A DNA stretch of 64,000 nucleotides from Amphiduros pacificus (lineage: Eukaryota; Annelida; Polychaeta; Phyllodocida; Hesionidae). The notes under the pieces were generated by a model, which saw only the letters and a program-made list of their open reading frames with translations, was not told where the DNA came from and did not search any database. Shown piece after piece: positions 39,208-52,451 of this stretch (the first letter of the stretch is position 1; the number at the start of each line of letters is the position of its first letter). The DNA lies in the NCBI GenBank assembly GCA_949316495.1, contig OX439001.1, positions 23,568,501 to 23,632,500 on the forward strand, written 5' to 3'. The translations under genes were made by a program, and so were the position numbers.

Positions 39208-39379
39208 AATATCTAAATTAGAATTTGCAATAAGAAAGACAACTTTGAGTATCAAATATCAGTTTTGGAATTAGTTTATTAATTTTAGGAATGACCAAAT
39301 GTGAAGGTCTTTCGCCCTCCATATTTGTATTGTATCAATCTGGTGAATGTGTCTTGGGAACAAATAGAAATATGTGGGG

Positions 39380-39385
39380 AATAAA
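39380..39385 (+). terminator. Candidate polyadenylation signal of tyrosinase
   Basis: AATAAA lies 173 bases after the stop codon, in a suitable position for 3'-end formation. No transcript data. Confidence 0.45.
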
Positions 39386-39845
39386 CGACGAACTATGTAT
39401 CATTTTGACAGTAATTTTCTGTATGTATCGGAAATACATTTTAAAAGTATCATGTTACGATAACAATTATTATTTATTGTCCGCCTTATCATTACATGCC
39501 TGGAATGTAAGATCATCAAAGCTTTGATTGACTCAGGATTTCCTCGCTTACACGGTCATTTTATGAAAAATCAACAGTTTGTTAATTGCAGCTCAATTTA
39601 GATTTGATGAAAATAGTTTTTTTTTAAATAATGCTATCTGGATTTCTGTAATTGTTTAAATATGATGTTAATAAATTTCGTATTAAGATCATCCAGTCGT
39701 TAAAAATCATTTCTAAGATACATTTAAAAGTACATTTTTCTATACAAACAACAGGAATGGAGCTTGTTTTGATTATGAACTCACAAATGTGTGTACTTCA
39801 TGTAGTCATAAAGAAGGACCATCCCAGGGGAGAGTGTTAGTTAAA

Positions 39846-39975
39846 TTGGGTTTTACATCACTTTTGCATATTTCAGATATATCATGACAAGACCTACTTG
39901 TAACAGATAAAGTGCTGCTTCACTCAATTTTCATGTCGCAGGTCATTGACGTGATAACCCAACCCGGGCTTTTCG
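39846..39975 (-). mobile_element. SINE family 1 fragment, diverged
   Basis: It holds the body and 3' part only, read antisense (GGGTTTTACATCACTTT ... CATGTCGCAGGTCATTGACG). The tRNA head is absent. It is more diverged than other copies, so probably older. Confidence 0.8.
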
Positions 39976-42900
39976 TGGAAATCGTATTCATCTCATAAAC
40001 TATATATCACGATGTCATAAAAGTAATAGTGTTATGATATATCTAACATCATTATTTCTACTATATTATCAATTATTACAATATTATGAACCTGACACAT
40101 GCAACCAAAGTGTACACTTTATATATGAATCTGCTTTAAGGAAGGCATATCTTATGTACGCACGTTAAACACTGGTCGTTCTGCTTTAATCATGGGCTAA
40201 TCAGGACGAGTAGGATATACGTGTTCCATACCACTACCTAAGAGCAATTATGAATGGAGGCGTGACGTCGCAAGATCAAAAAGGACATCATAGCTGAGGC
40301 ATTGGCCTCGTTATGGTGACGCCGTTTTAAAGATATTTTTTCAAAACTATTTACATTCAGCAAAACCAAGATTTTGAGCTTTTTATATTGATTATGGGGA
40401 TACAACTTTTATTTCGCTGCTCCAAGTTTAGCTGAGTTGCTGTATGATTTTTGGAAATTCATATCATCTGGATATTATAGTTATGAAAAGGAGTCAAAAT
40501 TGTCTACACATCCTCAGATACTGAAGAAACTACATATTTTATCATTTATTTTCATAGCTTGTTTTTAGGTACTGGTACAAATATATTCAGGGTAGAAAAA
40601 GCCTCAAAAGAACAACTGTTCTGATTTTTTTGAGAATGAAGAATTCAAAGTGTGCTGTGAAACCTCAATGAAATGTAGGTCATTACGTGTCCGTCACCAT
40701 GTTTCTTATTGTACCTTAATTAGAAAATGAAAATAATGCGTATAATTCAAGATTATTACATAAATCGTTATTAAATCACATAATTGTCATTATTCACTTT
40801 TTATGTCAATAATATCTTGTACTTGCAACCTCGAATCATCCTGACATGTGTGAATATGTTTACTTTCATCAAATGATGTTAGGCGTAAAGGAATAGGTAT
40901 GTTTAAACCTTTCAGAAATCTATTCCATAAGCGACAACCATTACAGCTATAGTCAGGAATATGCCGGGTTTGTTCAAAGAGTACGAGGTGCATCATGCAA
41001 TATGGAATGCAGAAGATCAAAGAGACAAGAAAGATAAAAGTTAAACCACATCTTCATTCGTGTATAAAGTTATCAAAATCAATTACCCTTAAAGCTAAAC
41101 CCATTTAAACTGTAAAACGGGTCAGGGATTTTGGGAAAATAAAACTTATTGTTCACAAATCGCTTTCAAACTGATATCAGACTTTGACAAATTAATCAAT
41201 GAATTCGTCTCATATATGACCTAATATAGCTGTGAAATGTGGGATTGATATTGTTTTTAGTTATGTTGACTATACGTCATCTTAGCATAGCTTGCGATTT
41301 GAGGGACACTTTCTGTAAATTTCTCTGACCGTCAACTAAGATTTTCTCCGAAACTACTGGGCGGAGTTATCAGGAGTGAGATGTATTTTTAAGGTACCAT
41401 TCCTATCATCTTTATTTTATGATTGTCAAAGAGGCTGCCATTTTGAATAACATAGGCAATGTGAATCGAGATAAAAACGGGAGGTGTTCAATTTGTAACA
41501 TGCATTTTGATTGGCCGCAATAATCATCTGCTCAAGTCTGCCTTTGGAAATAATTTATATGATCAATTCTGAAACAATTTGCAGGCAATTCCAAAAAATG
41601 TTCATAAACGTTACAAAAAGCAATGATTAGCATAGCTCTAAGGCCATCATTGTACCAAAAGTATGAATTGCGGAACAACCACCGTGTATCAAAGCAGCTT
41701 TGAAAGTCGTGTGCTACTCGCGTACAATGCTCCCCCAACAAGTATGTACGACGTGTTTTTTTCCACAAACCCATAAACCTTGTAATAATGCGAATATATC
41801 TTTTTATTATACTGAAACCAATATGGCCGAATGCTGATGGAATATTGCATCAATATATCTTAAGGGCACCATAAACTCATACTAATGTTGTGATTGGTCA
41901 AGTTTCAACACAGTTGTTTGGTGTTTGACAACAAGAGTCCAAAAGTCGATAACAATAGGTCAATCATTACCTGCCGGTTTAAGTATATGCATTTTAACCA
42001 GGGGTCATTAGTCATCTAATAGAATGTTTCATCATATTGTATTGATGCTTGAGACCTTGTTTTAATTGTACATATGACAAAAATGTGTCTCATTCCTATC
42101 CGTGCTCCTCTTTTATCAGGAAAAGTTCAATTTTCTGTCAACATCCTGTAATGCTAAATCGCAATTTCCATCTGATGGTCTGTTACACAGTCACCTCTAT
42201 ATCAATGAGATGACATTCTAAAATCATTGATACAATGCTTCGTACAAGCTTTAGTCCACATCGTGAACTGTCCGTGGCTGGCAAAATCCTCTTTTAGGCA
42301 GAGATGTTGATGTTTAATCGATGATTTGATATCATGGACACATTATGGTGTTAACTTTCAGCTTCTTCCTGTCAAAGCTGACACCGAGCAAAGAACAGCG
42401 CACAAAGAGCGTGTGATATTACGAGGACAGGTTCCATATGCAAGAGGGTAATTTAGATTACCCTCCTCACAACAAAATGCTAAATGGATAAGCGCGGAGA
42501 AGATAATCCGTCATATTTTACAATCACATACAAGAGAATTATCAAGATTTAAATGGATGAAAACAAATTGGGAAGGAAGGTTTCCTAAAGCAAATGTTCA
42601 TAGTGAAAGAAGGGCTATTTGGGTTAAGAATTTTAGGTAAGGTAAGGCTGTTAGGATTTTAGGTAGGAGATACTGCAATACATCCTTCTTACCAAATACC
42701 AAAATATCTCTTAAATAAAGAGAAAATGTTTGCTTATATAGAGATTATTAAAGAACATAAAAGAGAAAGGCATTTTGTCTGCAAAGGTTATGTATATCAG
42801 TGTTTTATTCTCCATTCCGGCACGCCTGGATCCACCGAGGCTTGATATCTGATACATTAAATAATTATATTTCATTCATCTATTACACTTCACTAGACAC

Positions 42901-43169
42901 GCTCAATTTAAGAGAATCAATAACGTTCAACACTCTTATGTTAATTTTGAAGCCAAAATCGTGAAATGTGTACATTACATGACTGAGGTAATAGCGAATT
43001 TCATGTCGGTATCGCCTTTGATCACATGCCTAGTCACTCTGTCGTCGCCAAGGAGAAAAAACATTGCTCATAATCCATCACGAGACCATCTACATGGATT
43101 TATCATTATCCATACCAGCGATTATAGTCGCTTAAGTTACATGGACACATCAGTAATAAGGATACCAGC
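39976..43169. other. Intergenic region between tyrosinase and the LRR gene
   Basis: About 3.2 kb, AT-rich, with no convincing gene, RNA or repeat. The last few hundred bases should hold the LRR promoter; no TATA box stands out. Confidence 0.4.
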
Positions 43170-45563
43170 TTGAAAACAATGAGGACTATGTCTCTCATTA
43201 CAGTCTTGCTTTGGGGCCTTTTCTCTGTGATTTCTGCGGAAACTTATACAAAGGCTAATCAGAGTCTGCAGACATTTCCCGGAAGCATACCAATGAATAT
43301 CACTGTTTTAGACATTTCCGGAAATAACATTAAAAACATCATGTCAGAGGACATATCTGAGTTTATCTATCTCACAGAACTACATGTGCAACGGAATAAC
43401 ATATCCTATGTTGAGGAGGGAGTTTTTAGTGCTCTCAGCAGCCTTGTGTATGCGGATTTCTCCTCAAATGCACTCACTGGAAGTCCCATCGTGGGGAACT
43501 CCCCAGCTGCTCTGGGCACGCTTAAACTTGCTGCCAATCACATCTCATCATTGCCATCGGGGTTATGTAAAGGGTGTAGTTTGTTAGATTTAGATCTGAG
43601 TGAAAATGAAATAGAGGAGATTGAAAACATGTTTCTTGGTTTGTCTGGCTTACAAACACTAAATTTGTCTGGGAATCGGTTGAGTGTATTGCGTTCACAA
43701 TCGTTTATATGTTTAGAATCATTGAGGACTATGATCCTCAGCTCAAATTATATTTCAAGCATAGAAAATGGAGCCTTTGATGGCCTTGAAAATCTAACAA
43801 CGTTAATTATGATTGCCAATAGGATACGTTTGATTCCAAGTGCAGAGCTTAAAACATTAATGTCCCTAGAGACTCTGGATGTCTCAGATAATTCTCTTAT
43901 TGAATTTCCAGATTTGGGTCGTTTGAATTCTACGCTAGTTTCTGTTCAACTGGCAAGCAATTCAATTTGCAATATACTCAGCGCACAGATTGTGGGGTTT
44001 CAAAAGTTACAGGGCCTTGATGTTTCTGACAATTGCTTAGAAAGTATACCAGAATTTGCAAATAAAACACCAAATTTAGTGATATTGAATATGGCCAAAA
44101 ACAAAATTTCACATTTTGGTACAAATCAATTTCTTTTCCTCAATGAAGTTCAGATACTTGATATCTCATACAATCTATTAACACGAATTCCAAATATAAG
44201 TGTAATAGGAAATTCACTGAACACTCTGGATTTGTCAAACAATTTCATATCAAAATGCGATCCTCACGACTTCACTGGTTTAACTTCTTTGTACAGAATA
44301 AACCTAAACTTCAATCGTTTGAAAGATTTTCCAGACATATCAAATATCCTGTCTTGTCTCAAAGAACTTTATCTCAAGAAAAATCTGATTGAAAATATAC
44401 CAACGTGTGCATTTTGTGGCTATTCTGTAGCGCTTCAATATTTGGATCTTTCTGACAATAATCTGGGGAAATTTCCTGATCTATCTCAAGCAGAAAATAT
44501 CACTGAGGTGAGAATATCTAGGAATAATATAAGTCATGTTCTTGGAAGTTATATTGCCGGACTGTCAAACCTAAAGGTGTTTGACCTTTCACATAACTCA
44601 CTAAACAATTTCCCTGAATTGTCTGAGCTCTGCCCAGTGGCATTATTGACTGAACTTTACCTCTCCGATAACAAAATTCAAGAAACCCCAGCAAAGGAGA
44701 TAAGCTGTCTGAATAGCCTGAGGCATCTTTCTCTCAGCAATAATGCAATTTATACCATCGTCAACATATCAGCAATAAAGTGTAACTTAGTGAATCTGTA
44801 TTTGGATGGCAATAATATAAAAGACCTAAGTACCTCAGATATGTTTGGTAATAGAATTATGTGTGAAAGCATGGACTTCATTTCTGTTTTGAAAAACTTG
44901 GACTTGAGCAACAATACAATCAAACAATTCCCTTCAAATTTATTAGAATATACAGCACAGCTTGAAACTCTCATCTGTGATCAATGTAACTTGACAGAAT
45001 TCCCAAACCTATCACCAGGAGGCGAATCTCTGAAAAGAGTGGTACTTACCAACAACCACATTGTTGAAATACCTGAAAATCATATTTCTAATATGACAAT
45101 AATGTTGTCTCTCATTCTCGACAGCAACGATTTGCAAAATTTTGATGTGGTACTACTTGAAAGCATGCCAAATCTCCAATATTTGGGATTAGCACACAAT
45201 GAACAACTTCAATCTGCTGTTGTTCCAGATGACAGGACAAGTGTGTTACAGGTGGACATGGAAGGTTGCCATTTCAAATGTGGTCTAGATCTATGTTGGA
45301 TGAAGGAACAGAAGAGAGATCTGGTGATAAAAGATGCAATCTGTACAGCCCCCCGTGCTGTCCAAGGACAGTTGTGGAATGATGTTTCCAGCAGAGATAT
45401 GGGATGTCCAGGTATTTTCTTATGTTTTGTATCAAACAAACTTAATATGAACACACGCAAATTTATAAAAGAACACACAATACTTGAATTATTTGAAGTT
45501 TATTTAGAGTATAACAGACACCATGAACTAGCAGTTTACACAGTTCAGAGCAAAGCGGAATAA
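43170..45563 (+). CDS. Secreted leucine-rich-repeat protein
   Basis: One frame of 797 codons starting at ATG 43170; the reading frame and signal peptide (MKTMRTMSLITVLLWGLFSVISA) fix the start. From about residue 45 to 690 it has some 25 leucine-rich repeats of the LxxLxLSxNxIxxI type, with many NxS/T glycosylation sites. A Cys-rich LRR cap follows (CHFKCGLDLCWMKEQ through CTAP to MGCPG). The frame either reads on to a stop at 45563, where AATAAA overlaps the stop (GGAATAAATCC), or splices at CCAG|GTATTT (exon end 45411) to an exon I cannot find. The last about 50 residues are not LRR-like. Such proteins bind ligands or pathogens or serve in matrix; the ligand is unknown. It converges with the LamG gene. 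Confidence 0.85.
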   Translation: MKTMRTMSLITVLLWGLFSVISAETYTKANQSLQTFPGSIPMNITVLDISGNNIKNIMSEDISEFIYLTELHVQRNNISYVEEGVFSALSSLVYADFSSNALTGSPIVGNSPAALGTLKLAANHISSLPSGLCKGCSLLDLDLSENEIEEIENMFLGLSGLQTLNLSGNRLSVLRSQSFICLESLRTMILSSNYISSIENGAFDGLENLTTLIMIANRIRLIPSAELKTLMSLETLDVSDNSLIEFPDLGRLNSTLVSVQLASNSICNILSAQIVGFQKLQGLDVSDNCLESIPEFANKTPNLVILNMAKNKISHFGTNQFLFLNEVQILDISYNLLTRIPNISVIGNSLNTLDLSNNFISKCDPHDFTGLTSLYRINLNFNRLKDFPDISNILSCLKELYLKKNLIENIPTCAFCGYSVALQYLDLSDNNLGKFPDLSQAENITEVRISRNNISHVLGSYIAGLSNLKVFDLSHNSLNNFPELSELCPVALLTELYLSDNKIQETPAKEISCLNSLRHLSLSNNAIYTIVNISAIKCNLVNLYLDGNNIKDLSTSDMFGNRIMCESMDFISVLKNLDLSNNTIKQFPSNLLEYTAQLETLICDQCNLTEFPNLSPGGESLKRVVLTNNHIVEIPENHISNMTIMLSLILDSNDLQNFDVVLLESMPNLQYLGLAHNEQLQSAVVPDDRTSVLQVDMEGCHFKCGLDLCWMKEQKRDLVIKDAICTAPRAVQGQLWNDVSSRDMGCPGIFLCFVSNKLNMNTRKFIKEHTILELFEVYLEYNRHHELAVYTVQSKAE

Positions 45564-46167
45564 ATCCTGCAGGCCATAAATCCTAAATCTAACATCCCTG
45601 CAGGGTCAAAGGCTCAAATCAGATTCAAGGTCGCTGCAGCAAGGTAAGAGGTGAATTGGTCATGATGCTGTACACTTCTTCCTTCAATGCCAATGTCATT
45701 TTGACCTTATCAAGACTGAGCCTACAAAAACATAGTTTTGCAACCCAAACGCATAGCAGATAGCAGGTAAATGTCCTTACTGGATTTTGGGATTCTCTCT
45801 AGTTAGAGACATGGGCATCAACATGAGAAATGTTCCAAGCCTTCAAAGCAGATCAAGGAGCTTCACATTCTTATTACCAGACACATCCTATATCAAGCAA
45901 GTTCTACTTTTTGTAGTCTTCCAATAAACAATCTGCCAATCAATGCATGCCTTTACGTGCTATTAAGGCTCACCATTCCCTCATGCTTTACCATGCTTAT
46001 CCTAATTTAGGGTGGGCCTCCTCAGACATGTATGTTTTATGTTTGCTGTGAAGAATTCACTGATGATGGTTTTGACATGATTTTTCCAGGTTTTTGGTCC
46101 ATTGTTATCAATACAATAAATATAGATATCTTGAAAAAGCAAATGTTAAGCATGACTCCACAATTCC

Positions 46168-49100
46168 TCAATCCATGTTAATAAGATTCATGATGATATC
46201 TTCATTGATCTCCTGTTCCCATATGTAGACTTCATCGACGTAGCCCTGATACCTGTTACCATATCTTCCATCTAGGTCGCCTCCAATCATCACATTGGTG
46301 TCATCACCAACTGGAAATGATTCACTAATTGACCCCTTAGTCGCTCCTTTCAGGACCCCATCTATATAAACTGCTCCTGTATCAATACCACAAACACCAA
46401 CAATATGGTGCCAACCCAATGCATATGAAGGTAGTTCTCCTTGGACCTCGAAATATTGATCATTACCCATGCAGACCAGTAATATGTTCTTTATATTTTC
46501 TTGTACGTCAATGTCTAGAAGCAATGTTACTCCTGAGGATTGAAAGAGACCATTATTAGTAAATAAAACAACTAGATACGGGGAATCATCTGAATTAAAT
46601 GTATTATACATCCATAGAGCCAACGAGAATCCATTTGTGCACCAACTGAACTGCCCCAAGCATCTATCATCATGCAGACCCATATCAAGCCATTGTCCAC
46701 TGTCTAAATGTAGAGAAGGACCATGTATTGACTCCTGGCTGGAAATCTTTGGTTCTAGACCATTTGGAGAAGTTCCAAGAATAGCATTCATAGATGAGTT
46801 GAGTATATTTGAAATAGCCCTTATTCCATTTTGCATTTCTTCAACCGAATCCATTGAAAGATAGACCACTGCATCTGTCCAAACAAACATTTTATTTTCA
46901 TACATTATATTTATTTAAGGAGTAAAATATTGTGGGTTAATGCAAATAAAACATTTAAGCTCAAGATCTATTAGCTGCATTAGTTGGATTTCAAAAGGTG
47001 AGGAAGACTTTAATTTGAGCTCAATTACAGGAGCCTAATTTTGAGCAGTGAATGATGTTAGAAATTGTGAGAGCAGAATGTTTATACATATTTTCAGTCC
47101 TGCATTCCACATTTACATGTGCCTTGCTCAAGATAAATATTAAAGATTTTATAAACTCTTATAGATATTATTTTAACGTGGTTCATCAAAATTGGAAATC
47201 ATATGGAACACTCAAACACCGACCCCTGTTGATAATCAGCTGTGGTTGTGGAGCGGTGTGTGACACAAAAAAATGTTCTTGCTAAAAGAATGAATTAGCT
47301 TGCACTTATCTTTGTGGATGGGGAGATGAGTCACACATATTAAACTTCATCAAAATGCCAACAGGTCTACAAAAGTGTAATGCTGGTGACATGTTCATGC
47401 CTTGACTGGCAAATATCAAATGACAATTTTCCCTGTCACTGATATTTGGCCAAATGTAACAGTGTTAGACTTATTAACCTGCATAATATTGTAATTCACT
47501 ATCATTCAAATATCAAATGTTTAACTTTTCAAAAAGGTAAAGCATAACAGTTTGAATTTTCAAAAATTCTTATGCTGTATTTGTTTATAAAATTATTGCT
47601 CAACTGCTTTTATAGATCAAGTAATTTCCTGCAGTTTGAAATGTTGTTCGAAATCTTCAAAATAGTGCAATTGTATCTATTTAATTATGATGCTCTCACA
47701 TAATAGTGAACTTTTAGAATTACTTTTGCCAAAAATTCAAAGAATTGTCTGTACTTAACTTTTACGGATATTATAAAGAATAGCAGTTAACTTATTTGTG
47801 ATATTATTGTGTTTATAACTTAAGTAGTAAAGTTTTCAACACCGTTATCATACTTTCCCTACTTCCTTGACCTTGACCCATGAACTACAAAAACATAAAT
47901 TTACTGCTAACATGCCTTTGCAACATGACTTACCCTCCAATAGGCAAACCAAACTATGGGAAACATAATTAGAATCACTCTAACAGCTCTAAATGTCCTA
48001 TTCCAGTTAATCTCCACCAATTTGACCTTGACCCTTTGACCTCAAATTGGCCGTGACATTTTGGTTTTGCATGTAATGTTTTTCAGTATCCTCTTCCTTT
48101 TGCTTTATCTTTGCCAAAATTGTGCAACCTTATGACCATTTTATTGATATAGTCCTCATTAAGATGGCCCTATGAATGATCCTGTTACATATGAATTGTA
48201 CCTACGGGGATAGGTGCAGGGAATATATAATCTACTCGCTGGCTAAGTGAGTTAGGGCCTAACCTAGCTGACTAACAAACCTATCTGTTGGGAGATAAGT
48301 ATGACTGCAGACTCAGTATATACAATGCACAATATATCTTTATTCGGGTGCTCGTATACACTATAGTCCAGATAGGGAAGGCATGGCAAGAGCGTGATAT
48401 ATGATATACCCAAATACTGATAACTGTCTGAAGCCCTGTCTATACATGGGCAATCTGTATCCTACAATCCTTCTTTAACCCCCCAATTCAAATTTTGATA
48501 TACAAACAGAAAAGGTCATTTTTGGGAGCTCAGACAATCTTTTCAGCACGAATAACACCAGAAATGAAAAATTAAAATGCTTTCACATGAAAATAATATC
48601 TCTCTACTGGTCCCTTTTTTGTGGTCAACGAAATCCCATTTTTCCTCCAATCTCCCTTGAAAATGGATCCAAGATCTCTAAATTTTAACGTATCTTAATG
48701 AGTAAGGACCCTATGAGCTTGTACTCGAATGATGCAGATGATTGGATATTAAAAAGCTCAGCAAAACCTGTGGAAATAGGAGTTTCATGTTCAAGGTCAT
48801 TTAAGTATCACTTCAAGGTCACTGACATTATTTCACAAAATAACCTCAATAGGTCCTCATTCGGTTATGTGTCATTTGTTATGTGTATCCCAAGTGAAAA
48901 TGGTATGGGCCTGTGTCTGGGATTTCTATTGATGGGTGTAATTTTTCAATTCACACTGCCCAAACTCGCCAAGGTGAAATGATCTATTCAGCTTATGGTC
49001 CTTTAAAATGTTTCTCGAAATAGAGACATGTCATGGTAAGCAAACTCAGTGTACAACAAATGGCCGCTAACTCTGAAGGAGCATCAGTCATTCAGTGTGG

Positions 49101-49816
49101 ATGAGGAGATTGAGGAAGAAAAAAGCCTTTCTATCGTGTGGAGTAATTTCTAATGGTATTTCTCAACTGGTATATATTCCTTCTTTTGGGGTCATTTGAG
49201 AAACTATTTTCTATTTCTACATGCACAAGAGTCCAATTTTAAACACATTTGATATATGATTTATTCAGAAATGAACATGGTTCCTTTTATATGACTATTT
49301 CAAATAGTCAAATGGTCATTCAATATAGCGGACATGACATTAAAATATATTATTTTGTAATATTCCATTTTAGATATGTTACTTAGCTACCTGAACAAAT
49401 CTCTTAAATTGCATAACTATTGCATCTAAGTTAATGATAATGACAGTTCTCAAAATAAACAGAATTCAACATCAAATTTAGAAATTTGCCATGGATTAAT
49501 AGGCCTGGACTGCTTATCTCCTAACGTTACCCCCCAAAAAAGAATGTTTGTAACATATAGATTATACTTGTAAAAAACAATAAACTTTTGAAAAAGATGT
49601 GACATATTCACCATAATAGGGTGTAGTGGTAGAGAGGTGGTATTCCTTGGAGTCACCTGACTGTCTTCTTGATACAATCCATGCACCACACATGGGAATC
49701 AAATCTGCCTCACTTCCTTCCTCTATTATATGCATTGCACATAATAGAGTTGACTCCTTTGAACAAATGACCGGTTCAAAAACCAAAGATAGCAGTAACA
49801 AGATTGTCACAGACAT
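46168..49816 (-). CDS. Secreted LamG/concanavalin-A-like domain protein, 2 exons
   Basis: Exon 1 is 49816-49612. It codes for a signal peptide (MSVTILLLLSLVFEPVICS) and a short segment with two Cys (LLCAMHIIEE, IPMCGAW). Exon 2 is 46874-46168. Phase 1 on both sides joins them as PYYDAVVYLSMDS; the product is 303 aa. Exon 2 is a single LamG-like jelly-roll domain: LHLDSGQWLDMGLHDDRC, FSLALWMY, GWHHIVGVCG, AVYIDGVLKG, GYVDEVYIWEQEI. This matches the laminin-G/pentraxin-like lectin group in which GWHHV and DEVRIWxR blocks are typical. Likely secreted and glycan- or matrix-binding; the ligand is unknown. A longer start at 49870 is possible but would bury the signal peptide. The gene faces the LRR gene. 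Confidence 0.85.
46875..49611. other. Intron of the LamG gene
   Basis: 2.7 kb with no extra exon that I can support. It holds scattered GACCTTGACC motifs (47873-48045). At about 48240-48350 is a repeat sharing CTGCAG-CTCAGTAT and TCTTTATTCGG with a block at about 56560-56625; the repeat is unclassified. Confidence 0.5.
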
Positions 49817-49899
49817 CACTGAACCCTTCTTCAGTTGTACATGTCCTTCTCTGAATTGACCTCTATTCATTTGACATCTGGTGATTCACTGGGAAGTAT

Positions 49900-50720
49900 C
49901 ACCTGTTGTAATGAACATTGACATAGCTAATTATCTATATATAATAATATAAATCAAAAGTAAAGATTCATTGTGGTGTGTAGGGCATGAATCAATATTT
50001 ATAACAGAAACATGATTTGTATAGCATAATTGCATTTGCCATGAGAACCAAAGTAGCAAATCAATGTAACAGGCTCTAATAAATTTTACCAAGGCCATAG
50101 CACTGGGAGTAGTCAGGTGTACCTTTAGCTTTCATATTTAAAAATACCCACACTTTGGAGACTAATTTTAGCCAGGGCATATGGATGTGCATTTCCTAAA
50201 TTGTAAAATGTCAAATACGCACAATAATATTGATAATCCATACAGATCTTTCTTTATATTCACTTGAAACATTTTCGTATCTTCAAGGGGCCACAATTCC
50301 CGCTGCTTGATTATGAACGTTTGTGATCCATTAAGTGTCTATTGTGTTATGTATAATGCATGCTGGTTTCTAGATAAAACAGCTGATATAACTACTATTC
50401 TGTAAGCTATGAAGGTAACACATGAACACTTTGGCAACAAATGTTTGTTCAGAAACATCAATTTTGGAATCTGGAAAGATTTGCCATTGATAAGTGACCT
50501 TAAGATGTCCTGACATGAGACCTATTGCACTATCTCCACTTAAATACTATTCTGTATGTAATGGATTGTACAATATCCAAAATATGAATAGTATCTTTCT
50601 TACTTATTTGTTATCCAACATGGGTGAAATACATTTCTTGAAAGCTTAACAACAGCTGCACATGTTGAGAGGCAATTCAACTAGAGATATAGCTGCGCAA
50701 GTGAAAGAAAACAGCTAAAG
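49900..50720. other. Non-coding stretch
   Basis: No gene or element is seen. Confidence 0.4.
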
Positions 50721-50721
50721 T

Positions 50722-50970
50722 TTTGTTTGTTTGGGATTTTGCATCACAATCAACATTATTTCAACGTCATTTTGTGATGAGACCTACTTGTAACAGATAT
50801 AGTGCTGCCACACTGAATTGTCATGTCGCAGGTCCTTGACATGACAACCCATGAGGTCACAGATTTTCAAGGACAATGGGTGAACCCTTAGGCATGGGCC
50901 TCAGCTCATATGTGAAATTGTATCAATAATCCAATATTGGCATGGCCGGGGATCGAACCCATGACCATCA
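50722..50970 (-). mobile_element. SINE family 1, lacking the A-box end
   Basis: Antisense tail TTTTGTTTGTTTGGGATTTT, body, and B-box region ending GGGATCGAACCCATGACC. The first part of the tRNA head is missing. Confidence 0.88.
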
Positions 50971-51119
50971 TTTATTTTCATTTAATTGAAATTGGAAAGG
51001 ATCTGACATCACATATGCAATATTTGATTTTTATCTAGACATCTCTACATGATGTCTCATGGTATGATTTATTCGACAATGTCAGCAACTATGGCCATAT
51101 CAGGTCGACATTCAAACTA

Positions 51120-51240
51120 GTGTGAAAGTAACACTGCCGGTTGTGAGAGTTGAATCCACCATCCCGTCCTCCACTTTTATAACCAACAAAGGCACAGATC
51201 CTAAGAACTATACCAACTATGCAATGGGGCCATAGATATG
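51120..51240 (-). mobile_element. tRNA-derived SINE (family 2), copy 1
   Basis: On the minus strand it reads CATAGTTGGTATAGTTCTTA, GGATCTGTGCCTTTG, AAAAGTGGAGGACGGGA and TGGTGGATTCAACTC. The A-box and B-box order is like a tRNA. It differs from family 1 and matches 58780-58935. Confidence 0.7.
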
Positions 51241-51715
51241 TAGATCTGGGTATAAATATTATAACTCAGCCCATATTATTTCATGTTGTCTGCAGGCTAG
51301 CATAAATAAAGATTCACATTAAATTTGTGTGACGTGTCTCTCATATTCAGGGGGCCACCAACTGTAGCACAATTTATTACAGCACATTCATATCAGCACC
51401 AGCAGTTCTCTGCAGTGATTCAAAGTCTTAGGGTTTCATTCCCAACCATGCCTGCACAGAATTCAAGGGTTGGTTTACAGAAAAAAAGATTGGTTTATAG
51501 ATTTTATAGAATCTGATATATATTATCTAATAATCCTAGAATTGAGAGAAAAGAGAGGAGCATATTATTGAATTGTATATAGTGCAAATCAGGTACTTGA
51601 GCATGTCAGAAGGAATTTCAAGATGTGCACAGGAAATCACAAAGAGACTGCATAAATACACATGTGCTACATAATTCAAACAGTTTGAAACTAATCTATG
51701 ATCAAAGTGATTCCG

Positions 51716-52080
51716 TGAGTTGAATCTCTGAAAAGGATAGTACTTACCAACAATCACATTGTTGAAATAATATTTCTTGTGTGATACTATTGTTATCTCT
51801 CATTCTAGACAATTGCCATTTACAATATTTGATGTGGTACTCTTTGAGTGCATGCTAAATATCTGATATTTGGGATTGGCACACAATCAACAACCTCAAT
51901 CTGCTATTGTTCCAAATGACATATTCCATGAAAGGTTTCCAATTCAAATGTGGTCTCGGTCTATGTTGAATGAAGGAACAAAACACAGATCTAACTACAA
52001 AAGATGCAATTTGTACAGTGCCCCCTGCTTTCCAAAGACAGTTATGGACTGATGTTTCTGACCAAGGTCTGGGGGTCTAG
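51716..52080 (+). pseudogene. LRR gene 3'-end fragment, degraded copy
   Basis: Nucleotides match the LRR gene's end (AATCTCTGAAAAG through the LRR cap, for example GGTCTCGGTCTATGTTG and TGCAATTTGTACAGTG). The frame is broken by several small changes, for example TATGTTGAATGAAGG with a stop where the intact gene has TATGTTGGATGAAGG. Only the last two repeats and the cap remain. With the LamG pseudogene to its right it forms the second unit of a segmental duplication. Confidence 0.85.
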
Positions 52081-52451
52081 CAGTACACAAAGATCGTAGG
52101 ATCCTGATATCAATGCAGAGAAAGCTCACAAGAAAGATAAATGAACATATTTATTTCACAACAATATTAAAACATGAATAACTGCAAGATAAGTGGCATG
52201 TAAATTAGTGATATTTATATTTATTTGATCATTAAATTATGTTTTAGGAAGTGTAGATACAAATGTCAAATGGTTTATTTAGTGTCCTCTCCTTTTGGTT
52301 AGACCCCTTTTAATTAATTTGGTAAAAAGTGTGTCTAGATATTCTGGATAAGAAAGGAATATTGAATATTACAGACTACTGTTATTTTGACCTCATCAAG
52401 ACAGCCTGAACAACATAGCACTGCAACCCCAACTCCCACTCAATTATGACA

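Noticed and set aside
42961-43173. 70-residue frame just upstream of the LRR start
   Set aside because: No domain or signal; overlaps the LRR ATG by four bases and is likely a chance frame in the leader.
48240-48350. LTR end, from CTTTATTCGG shared with about 56600
   Set aside because: Two short similar blocks only; no paired ends, primer site or coding part, so I left it unclassified.
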